In this document: piece after piece, positions 1 through 11,112 of the stretch | How positions within the stretch are numbered: position 1 is the first letter of the stretch | How the letters are laid out: each line of letters begins with the position of its first letter | Assembly: GCF_040869045.1 (NCBI RefSeq) | Contig: NC_090319.1 | Coordinates: forward strand, 380,385,601 to 380,449,600 | DNA length: 64,000 bases | Direction: 5' to 3' | DNA from: Eurosta solidaginis | Taxonomy: Eukaryota > Arthropoda > Insecta > Diptera > Tephritidae | Program-made: the position numbers and the translations under genes | The notes under the pieces: generated by a model | Told to the model about the DNA's origin: nothing | Seen by the model: the letters and a program-made list of their open reading frames with translations, nothing else | The model's database searches: none

Positions 1-158
1 TGCCTGTAGGTAGCCCAAATGATCTCCAAATTACCCCATCCTGATCCCGAAAACTATCCAGAAATGATGCCGAAAAGGTCCTGAAATGCTCTTCTAATAG
101 TCCCGAAATGACACTGACGGGATCCCGAAAACCATTCAGAAATGATGCCGGTAGGTAC
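1..158. repeat. Degenerate ~90-bp minisatellite, left part
   Basis: This GC-richer stretch is made of variants of a phrase such as 'gatcccgaaaaccatcc' followed by 'agaaatgatgccg'. The same phrases resume at 14919, so a gypsy insertion (159-14914) splits one array. Open frames across it are by-products of the repeat. The junction has the 4-bp duplication GTAC at 155-158. Confidence 0.8.
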
Positions 159-3100
159 TGTTACGTGGCTGACTGTTTGGGTGGTGAGGAGCGGCGGCAA
201 GCAGGTATGCTTGCGGGCCCAGGCTAGCTCGTCGTCTTGGGCGGGGTATTGCACCACCGACCTCACCCGCAGCCACATGAACAAAATTGGGGTTCATACC
301 TGCATGATGAAAAAAAAAGGATGAAAGAAAAGCTGAAAAAGATATAAATAGACGTGAGGGGCAAAGTTATAGAGGGGAAAGCATGAGGGGCAGAAAAAGG
401 TGAAGGCCTGTCCTGTCAGGTGGAGTCTACCCTCCCTCTGCAGTGCAACTTGCACTGCACCGTGGGCACTGTGCTGACTCCTATTTACCTTACAGTGCCC
501 CCAAGCCTGACACTAGTCTGTCCGTCTGTCAATTGGTCATTTTTCTCTACCACTCACCTTCACCTTACCTTGCCACGCACAAGCGCAGCACCAACACCAA
601 GATTTGACTTAGCCCTGCATTATTGAAACTATTAAAATTTCATCCAAACATACTTCTTAAGATTTATTTACAAAATTTTTTTTTTTTTTTTTTTGCTTCC
701 AACTTACTAACTAATACCCTACTACCAGTTCAATAATTTCAACAAAACTTTAAAATCAAAATGTACTGCAAAATAATTTGCCAAGACTTCCAAAAGGCTA
801 ACTAGTATCAATTTGTAAAGCTTCTATTTACTCAAAGTAAAAAAAATGCTCAAATCTAATACTGAATCTTATTACTAGCTAACTTTATAAATTCAAGGGA
901 ATACAGGAAGAAGTAGATGAATTTCAGATTCCATACAATACAAGATACTTATGGCTAATAGACAAGGTGTCCGAACTCAAATAAAAAAATTAAACTTTTA
1001 GGGCCACCCTAATGCCATATTATTACTAGGACCTAATTCTAAACCCTAAAATTACAAATTCAAATAAAATAAAATAAGAGGGCGAATAAGTAAAAAAATC
1101 CAAGTACCCTAATCTCTGACCTACCGCAACCGCTCAAGTAAACATATGATCAAATATGTACAATGCAAAAGTAGGTCATCAAGGCAAAAGAATTCATATG
1201 TTTATGACAACAAAAGGTATGTATGTATGTAAGTGCAAATGTACGTTTGTGACGTTTTTCATGCATGTACATATGTTCGATGCAATCTGTTTTTTTTTTC
1301 TTTCTGATTTGCTAATTCCTGTTCTATTTTTGCAAGAGCAGGAATCTGTGCTAACACATGTACATACAACTAAACAGGTGTATTAGGAAAAATATTATGC
1401 TCAATTTTCACTCACCCATATACTCGTACTCCAACGGCGCCGGTGTAGTTGAGTGGATGTGCTGAATTCGCTGAAATAGCAGAGTCAAAAACATACATAT
1501 ATACCTATGATCACACTCAAACACTCAGCCAAGATCACTCGCTGGTGATCTTTGATAATGAGTGCTTTGGTAGTATCGGAGCAGCCCGCGTGATGGTAAA
1601 ACGCAAAAAAAAATTAAAAGAAATCAAAATGTGTAATCAAAGAAAAAAATGTTCTTGGTGCTGAAGGCGCACTGTGTATATACGCCCTCCGGGTGTGATG
1701 TGGCAATTTATTTTGCCAATGATAATAGAAGTAAGTACCAAAAATAAAAAAAAAATGGCAAAAATTCGAAAATATGAAAATCTCAATTTGGTGCTACCAT
1801 AGGTAGCAGAAACCGTATGCAAAGGAAAAATGTGTATATGGTAGAAAGTGGGGATAAAAATACAAAGAAAAATTAAATGTCAAACTAAAGTAGAAAAATA
1901 AAAAAAAAAGAAAATGAAGAAACGAAGATAAAAAAAGGTGATGGAGGCAAAAGTGCCACCATTAACTCCTGAAGTATGGAGTTAAATAAACTCAGCCTTT
2001 ATATGCGCGACAAAGAAATGCTCGGCCCCGGAAATAGAGTGCCCCGTTTGCCCGTTTCCTACCAACTACTTATGCCCCCTTATGAAAATGTTTGCATGAT
2101 AATGGTAATAATATAAAACAAAATATGTATATAAAAATAATAATGTTATCTGATGTAATGCCGGAAAAGCTCCTCCCTCTGCAGGTGTTTGTTGTTACTT
2201 GTGTTTTTGTTTTGTGTCGTTTTGCCAAACGTCATATGTGTTGACGGGCTGTTGTTGTGGTTGCGTCTCAATGCCGCCGGTGAAAAGGGCTGTCGATGTT
2301 GCTAATTCTATTGTGCTTTTGCAGTTGTTGTTGTGGTGTGCGCATGCAACAAATTAACTCGAAGGTAGTGCTTGTGGAAGCGTGGCAATTGTTTTTGGCC
2401 GGAATGTCACCAGTGTGATGTTGTTGTTGTTGGTGTTGCGTCGCCAACGTAGTGGAGATGGTATAATTGGTGTTGAGCGGTATGTCGCCAATGTGATATA
2501 GTTGTCGTTGGGCGTTTCGCCGCCAATATATAAAAAAATTGTTGTTGTGGTTATTGCTTCCGTATATCGCCAATATAGAGACTAACTACCGGTTGTGGTT
2601 GGTGTTGCGCCGCCGATATGACAAAAATGTTGTAGTTGTTGTTGAGCGTTATGCCGCCAATATAAAAAAACGCTGTTGTGGTTGTTGTTGAGCGTTATGC
2701 CGCCAATATAAAAAAACGCTGTTGTGGTTGTTGTTGAGCGTTATGCCGCCAATATAAAAAAAGAGGTGCTGTAGTGGTTGTTGTTGTGGTGTGCGCCACC
2801 AAATTAAAAGTGTAGTGTAGTGCGTGGTTGTTGTTGCCGGGCGGTATTTCGCCAAGAATACTGTATTTGTTTTTGGGCGGTACGCCGCCAAGAACCGTGC
2901 CCAGTGGACCCTCTCCCCAGAAAAATCAATCATGCGCTGCAATTAAATGCAGAAAAAAAAGAAAATCTCTTTAGAAAATTCAGAGGTAAAAGCGTATTTA
3001 TGTACATGTACCTATACACAGTTGCCTATGGATTTTCTGTCTGCATAGTCATATACTCATCTACATACCTATATTTGTATGTAGGAGCGTAAATGACAAT

Positions 3101-3972
3101 GCAAGTTTTCTTTTGGCTCGCTTGGGAGGTAGGCCAGGTGGATGACCCAGCTCCAGTCAAGCATGCCTGAAAAAAAAGAATATGTGTTCTTACCTCTTGC
3201 AGAATTTATTGACAGAAAACTGCTTCCAGCTCTTTGCGCGTACCGCGGAAACTTTCGACGCGCACAAACTTTCAAAAATGCGATTAAATTCGCGCACTGC
3301 AAACTTTGTTAACTTTTTTTTTTTCCACTTTCGTTTAAAAGCGCGCACTTCACTTTTGAATATCACCACTAGACTTGCACTGGACACTGTTAAAACAAGA
3401 CTTTGGCCCGTTGACTCAGTTTTCCCCTTCTTATAGCCACCGCCGTGGTAAGGAACGTTACCCAGAAAACGGAAAATTCCTACCTATACAAGCTAAACCT
3501 TCTTTTCGGCTTTCCCGTATTTTCCATCTATACAATCATGCACTCATACATCCATACGCTTACCGCTCCACCAAACGAACACCTACACAGATACATTTGG
3601 TTCGTGCCTTGACCGCTCGCACTGATGCATTCACACGCTCATAGCCTTGTACAGATACACATCCGCATACATAATACCGAACAGAACAAACACATAGTTA
3701 CATATCATTCGTCAAGGCTGCTAGGTTGTTAGCAACATGGTGAAATTTTACTTATTATAACAACATGATGCCAAGCGCAACATCTTACTTCCGTGGTAAC
3801 ATTGTGTTCACTATAGGTACAATGTTGTTAATGTTAATGTTATTATGTTAATATTATTTTACTGGCAGCATTGCGGCTAAGGTGCGGACCTGGACACAAA
3901 ACACACAAACACATAGACGCATATACACTCTGCCACTCATTTAAGCCAGTATGGAGACAGGCTGTCGTTACA
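159..3972 (-). repeat. 3' LTR of the large gypsy element
   Basis: The 3814-bp long terminal repeat starts TGTTACG on the + strand and ends CGTTACA. It is the 3' LTR because the coding region reads leftward into it. It contains an AT-rich half, a GTT-rich half at about 2160-2900 and an internal 46-bp tandem repeat. Short open frames inside it occur at equivalent places in the other LTR, but none resembles a known protein. It inserted within the ~90-bp minisatellite. Confidence 0.95.
2644..2758. repeat. 46-bp tandem repeat inside the 3' LTR
   Basis: There are two complete units and one partial unit of 46 bp, beginning 'gagcgttatgccgccaat' at 2644, 2690 and 2736. More diverged relatives of the phrase 'gccgccaatat' lie upstream from about 2460. 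The same array is at 13587-13701 in the other LTR, so it existed before this insertion. Confidence 0.85.
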
Positions 3973-4608
3973 GGCTCGCAACCGCCGATGGTGCCTGCAC
4001 TATGGAGCGTGGGCGTAAAGAATTCGAACGCAGCCTGACAAGTATTATTTCCCGCGTCCAACGTGTGGCCTCGACCCACGACTCAATGCCGGGCCTATTT
4101 CTCTTCAAGCCTTTAAATTTTCACACTGCCTAACTACGAACTAAATCGCTGGGCTAACGCTACTACTTAAACCTATATCACAGACACTACTCTACATATC
4201 TAATAGTAAATAAAATATCACAGATAAGATAAATAAAAAAAAATAACTAAAAATAAAAAAAAACAAAAATAAAATAAAATAAAATAAAATATCACAGTTA
4301 GCAGAACAATAAAAAAATTTTTATAAAATAAAATATCACAGATGGCAAAAAAAAATGTATATATAAAAAAAATATCACGGATCAAATGGTCAAGTAGGTA
4401 AACTAAATAAATAAATAAAAAAATAAAAATAAAAAAATAAATAAATGCAAAAATAATCAAGTAAATCAAAAGGTCAAAAAAAAAGAAAAAAATAAAAATA
4501 ATTTCAGAATATAATCACATACGTCACTAAGCTAATAAATACAATACGTCGATAAATAAATAAATAACAGAGAACAAGAGTACTAACACTACAAAAAAGA
4601 ACATTAAG
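3973..4608 (-). other. gypsy 3' untranslated region
   Basis: This stretch lies between the pol stop and the 3' LTR. The part at 4200-4560 is A-rich low-complexity sequence on the + strand (T-rich in the element transcript). The bases directly beside the LTR (3973 onward, ggctcgcaaccgcc) are not purine-rich on the coding strand, so I cannot mark a polypurine tract. Confidence 0.6.
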
Positions 4609-7600
4609 CTATTTTGCGAAAATGTCTTTAGCGTGGTATACGCCGATCTTTTTCCCACTACTATCGCCAAGCTCGTACATTGAATTACCTATGGAATTAA
4701 GTACGACACACTTTACTTGTTTCGGTGCTAATTTAGCGTTGTAGTTATCAACTTGGGAGCTTTGTTTGAAGTTGCGGCGATATACCACTTGTCCAATCTG
4801 AAACTTTATATCCTTACTCCTGGTGTCGTAGACCTTTTGACTTCTATCGTGGGCTAGCTTCAGCTCCTTCATAATTCTCTTTCTTATGAGCTGCATCTTA
4901 TCACCAGCCGTATCCATCTCCACGTCACCATCCTTCAACGCCGCCAACTTTCGGTATAGCTCATATGATGCAGCATGCTGTATCATAGGCATACCGAAAG
5001 TGGCATAGTATGGTGACATGTTGATGGCTGAGTGAGTAACGCTGCGGAGTGCAAATGCGGCATCGCTGACGCATTTGTCCCAGTTCTTTTGGTTGCCCTT
5101 TATGAAGGACCTAATTATCTGCAGCACAGATCGGTTGACTCTTTCCGCAGCGTTACCCTGAGGTGAATAAAATGCAGTTCTCACGTGTGTCGTGCCGTAT
5201 TTCTCCAAAAACTCTTTGAATATTTCCGAGACGAATTGTTTGCCGTTGTCCGAATGGACATATTCGGGCACACCAAACACGTGAAAGACTTCTTTCTCTA
5301 AGAATTTTATAACCTCAGCTGAATTGGCCCTTCTCATGGGTTTTAAAAACACAAACTTAGTAAAGTGATCTAGACAAACAAAGACATACACGTTACCATC
5401 ACTAGAACGAGGATAAGGACCCATAAAATCAATGAATAAACGTTGGAAAGGTCGCTCTGTGAGCTTTTGCTTTCCCATCATGGGTTGTTTAAACACGTTT
5501 TGAGTTTTGTTAGTTTTGCAGGTTTCGCAGTCTTTTACATGGGCGCATACGTCGGTGACCATTCCTGGCCAGTAATATTTCTGACGTAGTCGTGACAGTG
5601 TCTTGTGGATGCCACCATGACCAGCGGACGGTGAGCTATGAGACGACTCTACCAGCCCCGGTCGCAGTTCCGACGGAATCCAGAGCTTCCAGGTCTGGTC
5701 CGCTAGAAGATCGTCCCCCCTGTCGAATTGCGTCCGTTTATAAACGTAACCGTCCGATATGCATAAGTCTGGCAACTTATCTTTGTTCTCGGTCACCGTC
5801 CTTTTCAACTCCGTATACTCCTCCGACTCGAAGCACGGTGATTCGAGACACACGTCTATGGCTCTGTCATTCGTCTGTATTTCGTCCATGTGCATTCGTG
5901 AGAGTGTGTCGGGAACCACGTTTTGTGCACCCTTTCGATGTTGGATATCAAAATCATAACCCTGGAGTTTCAAACTCCACCTTGCCAACCTCCCAGAAAG
6001 ATCTTTCTGATTCATGAGCCATTTGAGGCTGGCATGATCAGTTATGATGGTGAACGGGGTTCCTTCCACATAAGGTCGGAATCTTTTAACACTCACGATC
6101 GCAGCATAACATTCAAGTTCCGTTATGCTGTAGTTCTTCTGCGCTTTATTTAGTTTTGCCGAAACGTAGGCAATCGGTCTTTCGTTCTGGTCATCGTCCA
6201 ACTGGAACAAAACCCCTCCCACTCCGTCCGTTGACGCATCACATTGAATATAAAAACGACGCTTAAAGTCCGGATGTGTAAGCACCGGTGCAGAAACCAA
6301 ACTCTGCTTTAAAATTTCAAATGATTTCGTTGCTTCGTCCGTCATTGCAAACTTCTTAATTTTGTCCTTTTTGAGGCAGTCGTGCAGTGGAGCTGCGATA
6401 GTCGCATAGTCCTGTATGAAACGTCGGTACCAGCCCGACATACCCAGGAACCGTCGTAGTTGCTTCGGGGTTTTCGGAACTGGAAAGTCCCTCACAGCTA
6501 CCACTTTGTTGGCGTCTGTCCTAATACATCCATCCCCGACTACGTATCCTAGATAGCGAACTTCTTTAAAACAAAACTTGCTCTTTTCGACATTAATTGT
6601 TAACTTAGCCTCGCGAAGACACCGAGCGACCTTTTCCAATAAACACATATGGGACTCGAAACCTACAGAACAAACTAACAAATCGTCAAGATAAACAAAA
6701 ACACATTCACGTAAAGCGGCCGGAATGACCTTGTCCATGAGACGACACATTCGTTGCGCTGCATTGCACAACCCGAAAGGCATGACGGTGAAATGGTATA
6801 GGGGTCGGCCAGGGACAGTAAAAGCAGTCTTTTCTCTTGACTTCTTCTCCAGAGGAATCTGCCAGAAAGCGTCCTTCAAATCTATCGCGGAAATAAATCG
6901 TGTATTTTGTAGTCGGCTGAGGATTCCATCAATGTGGGGTAAGGGGTAGGCATCCTTAATTGTTCGTTCGTTGACTTTGCGAGCGTCAAGGCATAAGCGG
7001 TTTTTCGTCCCTTTTATTACCAGCGATACCGGCGAATTCCAGCTGCTGTTGGACTCCTCGATGACTCCCATGTCCAACATTCGATCTAACTCTGCGTATA
7101 TGAGTTTTTGAATAGCTGGTGAAATCGGGTAATGGCGCTGCTTTACTGGCAGATTCTCGTCAACCACCTCGATGACGTGTTCCTCCTTATCTGTTTGACC
7201 TAACCCTAATACCGCGAAGGACGGGAATTGGGCTTTCACACGCTCCAACCTATTATTTTGCTCCGGCGTTAAAACGTGCTGCACAGCATCGAAAGACAAG
7301 TCACCCTCGGCGGGCACGAGCTCCGCCACACTGGCTATATTTGGACACACATTCCCATTCATACCTTTACTCACGACACTCATACGGAATGCCTGCCAAA
7401 AGTCTATACCTAAATAAACTTGTTGTTGCAGACCTGGCACTATCAAAAATTCTAATTCTTCCATCGAATTATCCCACACAACCGGTAACTTTATTACTCC
7501 TACCACGGCGGTTTCCTCCCCGTTCGCGGTTCGGATATTTTGGCCCCTGATTGGCACAATCGAGGCTTCCTTTCCCAGAAGGAGTGCAGCTGAGTCTTTG

Positions 7601-8010
7601 CCTAAGCAGCTGGCACTCGCCCCTGAGTCTAAGAGAGCCAGAACCTCATGACCTCCTATCTTTGTTTTGGCGTAAAATCTGTTATCTCCTTTCACGGTAA
7701 CAATTGTTGCAACTATTTTATTCTTCAACCTTTTCAAATATTTTCTCTTCTCCCTCATCTTTTCTATTTTCTTGAAATTTCTGTTTTTCCTACTTGCATT
7801 TATTGTATCACAAAATATTCTTTTCCTAGCTTCTTCATATTCAATTTTCCTCTGATGTAAACTTTTTCCCTCGCGCATTTTCAACTTTCCCTCTACCTTT
7901 TCAACTCTTCTATCTCCCTCTTCCCTACTCAAAATCTTTACGGTTGTGCTGCCGGGTTGCCTGGCTTCTGGCTGAAGTCCCCGGTCAACTCCGCCAGCCT
8001 GGGGTTTCCC
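4609..8010 (-). CDS. pol: Pol polyprotein: protease, RT, RNase H, integrase
   Basis: Replicates and integrates the element. The frame is open from near 8030 to a stop at 4609. No ATG opens it, so I infer entry by -1 frameshifting from gag at 8004-8010. Residue numbers here count from the TTG at 7932 (1107 aa). Protease has DSGA at about 102-105. Reverse transcriptase spans about 260-460 with YLDD at 414-417. RNase H has CDAS (D565), E605, TDHAS (D632) and D675. Integrase has an H-x3-H / C-x2-C zinc motif (H772, H776, C802, C805) and a D835, D894, E930 triad. The C-terminal part (about 1040-1107) resembles the integrase tail of gypsy elements. I see no internal stop or frameshift, so pol looks intact. 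The protein is Osvaldo-like by style (inference). Confidence 0.93.
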   Translation of the reverse strand, partial: GKPQAGGVDRGLQPEARQPGSTTVKILSREEGDRRVEKVEGKLKMREGKSLHQRKIEYEEARKRIFCDTINASRKNRNFKKIEKMREKRKYLKRLKNKIVATIVTVKGDNRFYAKTKIGGHEVLALLDSGASASCLGKDSAALLLGKEASIVPIRGQNIRTANGEETAVVGVIKLPVVWDNSMEELEFLIVPGLQQQVYLGIDFWQAFRMSVVSKGMNGNVCPNIASVAELVPAEGDLSFDAVQHVLTPEQNNRLERVKAQFPSFAVLGLGQTDKEEHVIEVVDENLPVKQRHYPISPAIQKLIYAELDRMLDMGVIEESNSSWNSPVSLVIKGTKNRLCLDARKVNERTIKDAYPLPHIDGILSRLQNTRFISAIDLKDAFWQIPLEKKSREKTAFTVPGRPLYHFTVMPFGLCNAAQRMCRLMDKVIPAALRECVFVYLDDLLVCSVGFESHMCLLEKVARCLREAKLTINVEKSKFCFKEVRYLGYVVGDGCIRTDANKVVAVRDFPVPKTPKQLRRFLGMSGWYRRFIQDYATIAAPLHDCLKKDKIKKFAMTDEATKSFEILKQSLVSAPVLTHPDFKRRFYIQCDASTDGVGGVLFQLDDDQNERPIAYVSAKLNKAQKNYSITELECYAAIVSVKRFRPYVEGTPFTIITDHASLKWLMNQKDLSGRLARWSLKLQGYDFDIQHRKGAQNVVPDTLSRMHMDEIQTNDRAIDVCLESPCFESEEYTELKRTVTENKDKLPDLCISDGYVYKRTQFDRGDDLLADQTWKLWIPSELRPGLVESSHSSPSAGHGGIHKTLSRLRQKYYWPGMVTDVCAHVKDCETCKTNKTQNVFKQPMMGKQKLTERPFQRLFIDFMGPYPRSSDGNVYVFVCLDHFTKFVFLKPMRRANSAEVIKFLEKEVFHVFGVPEYVHSDNGKQFVSEIFKEFLEKYGTTHVRTAFYSPQGNAAERVNRSVLQIIRSFIKGNQKNWDKCVSDAAFALRSVTHSAINMSPYYATFGMPMIQHAASYELYRKLAALKDGDVEMDTAGDKMQLIRKRIMKELKLAHDRSQKVYDTRSKDIKFQIGQVVYRRNFKQSSQVDNYNAKLAPKQVKCVVLNSIGNSMYELGDSSGKKIGVYHAKDIFAK

Positions 8011-9608
8011 TGCTTCGGTTTAAAAACACAAAAGGACGAATCACTTCCACACGCAAAACAGACCATATTGTGGAACGAGGACGAACACTTATTTGGTTTT
8101 TGTGCTTCTGCCGGGTTTTTCACAAAGTGATCCACCGGCATACCGCACCAAAAACACAACATCAAGTGGAAGGGTGATGCACAAAAGGAATTCACAGTCG
8201 ACTTGGGCGCAGGACTAACAGAAGGACGAACAATATTGGGATTGGCTGTGGTTTGGTGCTGGGGTAAGGATTGGGATTGGTGTTGGGGTTTCCTATCAAA
8301 GGCTTCGACTTTTGTTGCCTCTCCTACCCTTGACTGCTCAAAATCGACCTCGTTAACTACCCTAGCCCTACTCTTGTTCTCTTTAATAAGTTTTTCGGCT
8401 CTCTTGCATTCCGACTTGAGCTCCGCCAACGAGTCCATTTTTATGGCGAAGGTCAAGTTGGCCAGGTACGGTTTGAGGTTGCCCCTGATGATGCCAACCA
8501 ACTCCTTCTCAGGGATCCTCTTCCGCAAACGGAATGTCATATTGTGGACTTCGGCATAAAAGTCATCGAAAGCTTCCGCGGGCAGCTGTTTCCTTTCCAT
8601 GATTTCACGGATGATTTCATAGTCGGACTCGGCGGATTTGAAGTGGCTTAGCATTTCTGCTTTCAGCCCGAAATATCCGAAATCGGGTTCGTCCGCGTGG
8701 TCCTCAAGGACCTGCCAATACCACTTCAAAGCACCGCCGGAAACCAGACTATGAAAGTCCGTGAAGAGCTGGAAGTAGGAAATATTATGCTGCTCGCGCA
8801 TCCTTTCCACCCGAAAGATGAAGCTTTCGACGCTTATACCTTTACTTGTTCCATCGAATTTGATGTGCCATTTTTCCAGATCTAACTTTTTCCACCTTGG
8901 AGGGTCACTACTATCTCGTTCAGCAATCCGACTGCCACTCGGAATACCGTTGCGGGTAGCAGGCTCCCCCCTACGGTTCTGCGGCTCAGGCGTGGATGCC
9001 ACAGCGGACCGATGTCACACCGCGTGACTGGATGCCTCCATCTCTGCCACGCGGCCACCAAGATGATCGACGTTGGTCTTGATGCTTCGCACTTCACCCG
9101 CCATTTGCACCACCAAATCTTGTTGTTGCGCCATCATCGCCATCATGCGGCTCAGCTGTTCAACATTGGTTGCCTGCTCATTAGCGTCGGTGCGAGGAGC
9201 ATTCAAGCCGCCGTTAACCATTGCTGGTGCGTTTCGCGATGTAACATCGCCCCCCTGTGCACCCACGTTGTCGCTATCGGACATTTGGCACACCAAATCG
9301 ATCTTCTGGGAAAAATTTAAACTATTTTCCGAGTCGTTGAACGACACCCCGTTCGCGAAAGAGAGCCTAATCGGGCGTTCAGGGCCAAACGATCCGAAAA
9401 TCCGCGACGCGCACCTATTGAAGTAATCTGTAGGCACAAAGTCGACGGCCCTGGGAATACCAGTGTCGATTTGATTGAACACGGACCCAGCGATCTGGTT
9501 TTCCATGGCTCGCGCACGGCTCCTAGTTAAGCGCCTATTAGGATCTAAGATCCCCAATCCCCCAAAAGGTCTTTCCTCGGTATGTTTGCCCTGGTCTTGG
9601 TCAGACAT
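7938..9608 (-). pseudogene. gag: Gag polyprotein interrupted by one in-frame TGA
   Basis: Gag forms the particle core. The ATG at 9608-9606 opens a frame that runs in one phase to a TAA at 7938, about 556 codons. It is broken once by TGA at 9017-9015; the two halves are 197 and about 354 codons. The N-terminal half ends in a heptad-like segment. The second half has a capsid-like region beginning near WHIKFDGTSKGISVESF. The C-terminal region has two cysteine pairs (CFWC, CFAC) where a nucleocapsid would lie, but they do not match a perfect CCHC knuckle. The TGA could be a point mutation, an assembly error or, less likely, a readthrough codon; the base after it is C but the following context is not a strong readthrough signal. 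Confidence 0.85.
8004..8010 (-). promoter_or_regulatory. -1 ribosomal frameshift heptamer GGGAAAC (gag-pol)
   Basis: On the coding strand the heptamer reads G GGA AAC in the gag phase, which fits X XXY YYZ exactly. Slipping back one base enters the pol frame. The permitted window is short: the pol frame has a stop just upstream (near 8032) and gag ends at 7938. Downstream, GGCTG and CAGCC are complementary and could form a stem. The same heptamer is a known gag-pro site in Mason-Pfizer-type retroviruses. Confidence 0.75.
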
Positions 9609-10412
9609 TCACTGTCTGCAGCAGCAAAAAAAAGGACGTTTAAGCAAATGTTCAAACGAGAAAAGAAAGAAAAAAAAAAATCAAGACTCAAAATTTTACG
9701 TGTAATGGATCCAAGGAAAATAAAACCCCACACCTAACCGAGTAACGAGCGGTAAAAAAAAAAAAAATACGAAAAAGATATGTTAATCTATATATTTTGG
9801 TGTTAGGTGATAGAAGACTGAACAAAATTTAGCAAGAAAAAAAAATTATATGTAAATAAGTTATTTATTGTAAATAATGTGTGTTACTAAATGGATGTGT
9901 ATTTCAAATATGTGTGAATATGTGTAAAAATCCAGACAATGTGTATATGTGTGTATCTTAGAGATAAGAAAGAATTCAGTGAATTGCCTTAAAAGTCTAT
10001 GAACCCAAAACCAAAAATGAAAACTTAAATATTTTTCTGTTTGTGGAATAACTAAATATATAAGCAATGTATTGAGGTTATATGCATCGACCAGGGGTAT
10101 ATAAAAAAAAAACCTATCGAAAACCCTACAATTGGAAATTGCAAAATAAACAAAATTAATAAAGGGAATAACAGGCAATGCCTGTATGTATAAGACGTGT
10201 AAGAAAAATAAATGCTAAGGATGTGTGTGTATAAGAAAAATAACAATTTTCACTATAAATTAAATATATAAAAATTCAAATACAATATACAAAAATGGCT
10301 ACTTAAAAACCAAGATGAAAATAAGAAGAAAAAAAAATAAAAAAATAAATCAACTACAAAAGAAAACTTGAAGGATATAAAAAAAAAATTATTGAAAAAT
10401 TCTAAACTTTCC

Positions 10413-10452
<40 letters not shown>

Positions 10453-11099
10453 AAGGCAGGGATTTAGAAATATTAACTTAAAGTTTGGATATGAGTTGAA
10501 CCTGAGTTATAATATATACATAAGTCTTGGTGTGTTTGGTGCTGCCTTGGCGAAGGTTCAGTGAAGGCGGTATGTTGTCCGTATCTAATTACTGTCAAGT
10601 CAGTTTTCGTGCTGTCCGTGGAAGTGTGGCACATCGTACCTATCAACTAGTTTCCAGGTGTGGCTGCCACACCCCCCTACTCCTATCTATCGTAGCGACG
10701 ACTGTAAACCTCACCTACCGGCAGTGCTGGACTCCCGGTAAGGTAACTTAAACAGCTCGCCACGATCTTCTGCTAACGTCCGTCTTTTGGCTGAGCGTCA
10801 TACCAGGTACCACTTAGTCCAGTTGTAGAAACCAAAAGAAGGAACCCTGGCATGAATACTCAACCACTCCCTATATCTTTCTCATGACGACACTTGTCGA
10901 CCAGGCGAGCCCAATCGGCGCTGCCATCATGACGGTCCCTGTCCTGTCAAAAGACGGAAATAGGGATTGGGTTTGGATGGACTTGGGATAAAAAAAAAAA
11001 CACAGGAAATCTAGAAGAAAAGTGGGATGATTAAAGAATAGTGAAAGATAGAGTGATTTGTAACGTGTGGGAAATAAAAAAAGATTACCGGGCTATTAC
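9609..11099 (-). other. gypsy 5' leader, no gene seen
   Basis: About 1.5 kb of AT-rich sequence lies between primer site and gag, with a long T run near 10418-10448 and a GC-richer block at 10530-10960. No open frame resembles a known protein. It presumably holds the packaging and dimerisation signals, but none can be pointed to. Confidence 0.5.
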
Positions 11100-11111
11100 C
11101 GTTGGGCGCCA
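11100..11111 (-). promoter_or_regulatory. Primer binding site, tRNA-Lys type
   Basis: On the coding strand TGGCGCCCAACG lies one base after the 5' LTR. It matches the first 12 bases expected for the 3' end of insect tRNA-Lys, used by gypsy-like elements; the match stops there. The tRNA comparison is from memory. Confidence 0.75.
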
Positions 11112-11112
11112 T

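Noticed and set aside
2268..2942. Glutamine/asparagine-rich open frames in the LTRs (also 13211-13885)
   Set aside because: They come from GTT/AAC triplet-rich DNA and the 46-bp repeat; there is no known domain, and they match between LTRs only because the LTRs are copies.
4218..4469. Hydrophobic 83-aa minus-strand frame after pol as a possible env
   Set aside because: It is low-complexity T-rich sequence (F, I, Y, L only) with no signal peptide, glycosylation pattern or cleavage site.
7944..9426. Plus-strand open frames opposite gag
   Set aside because: Antisense shadows of the well-supported minus-strand gag.
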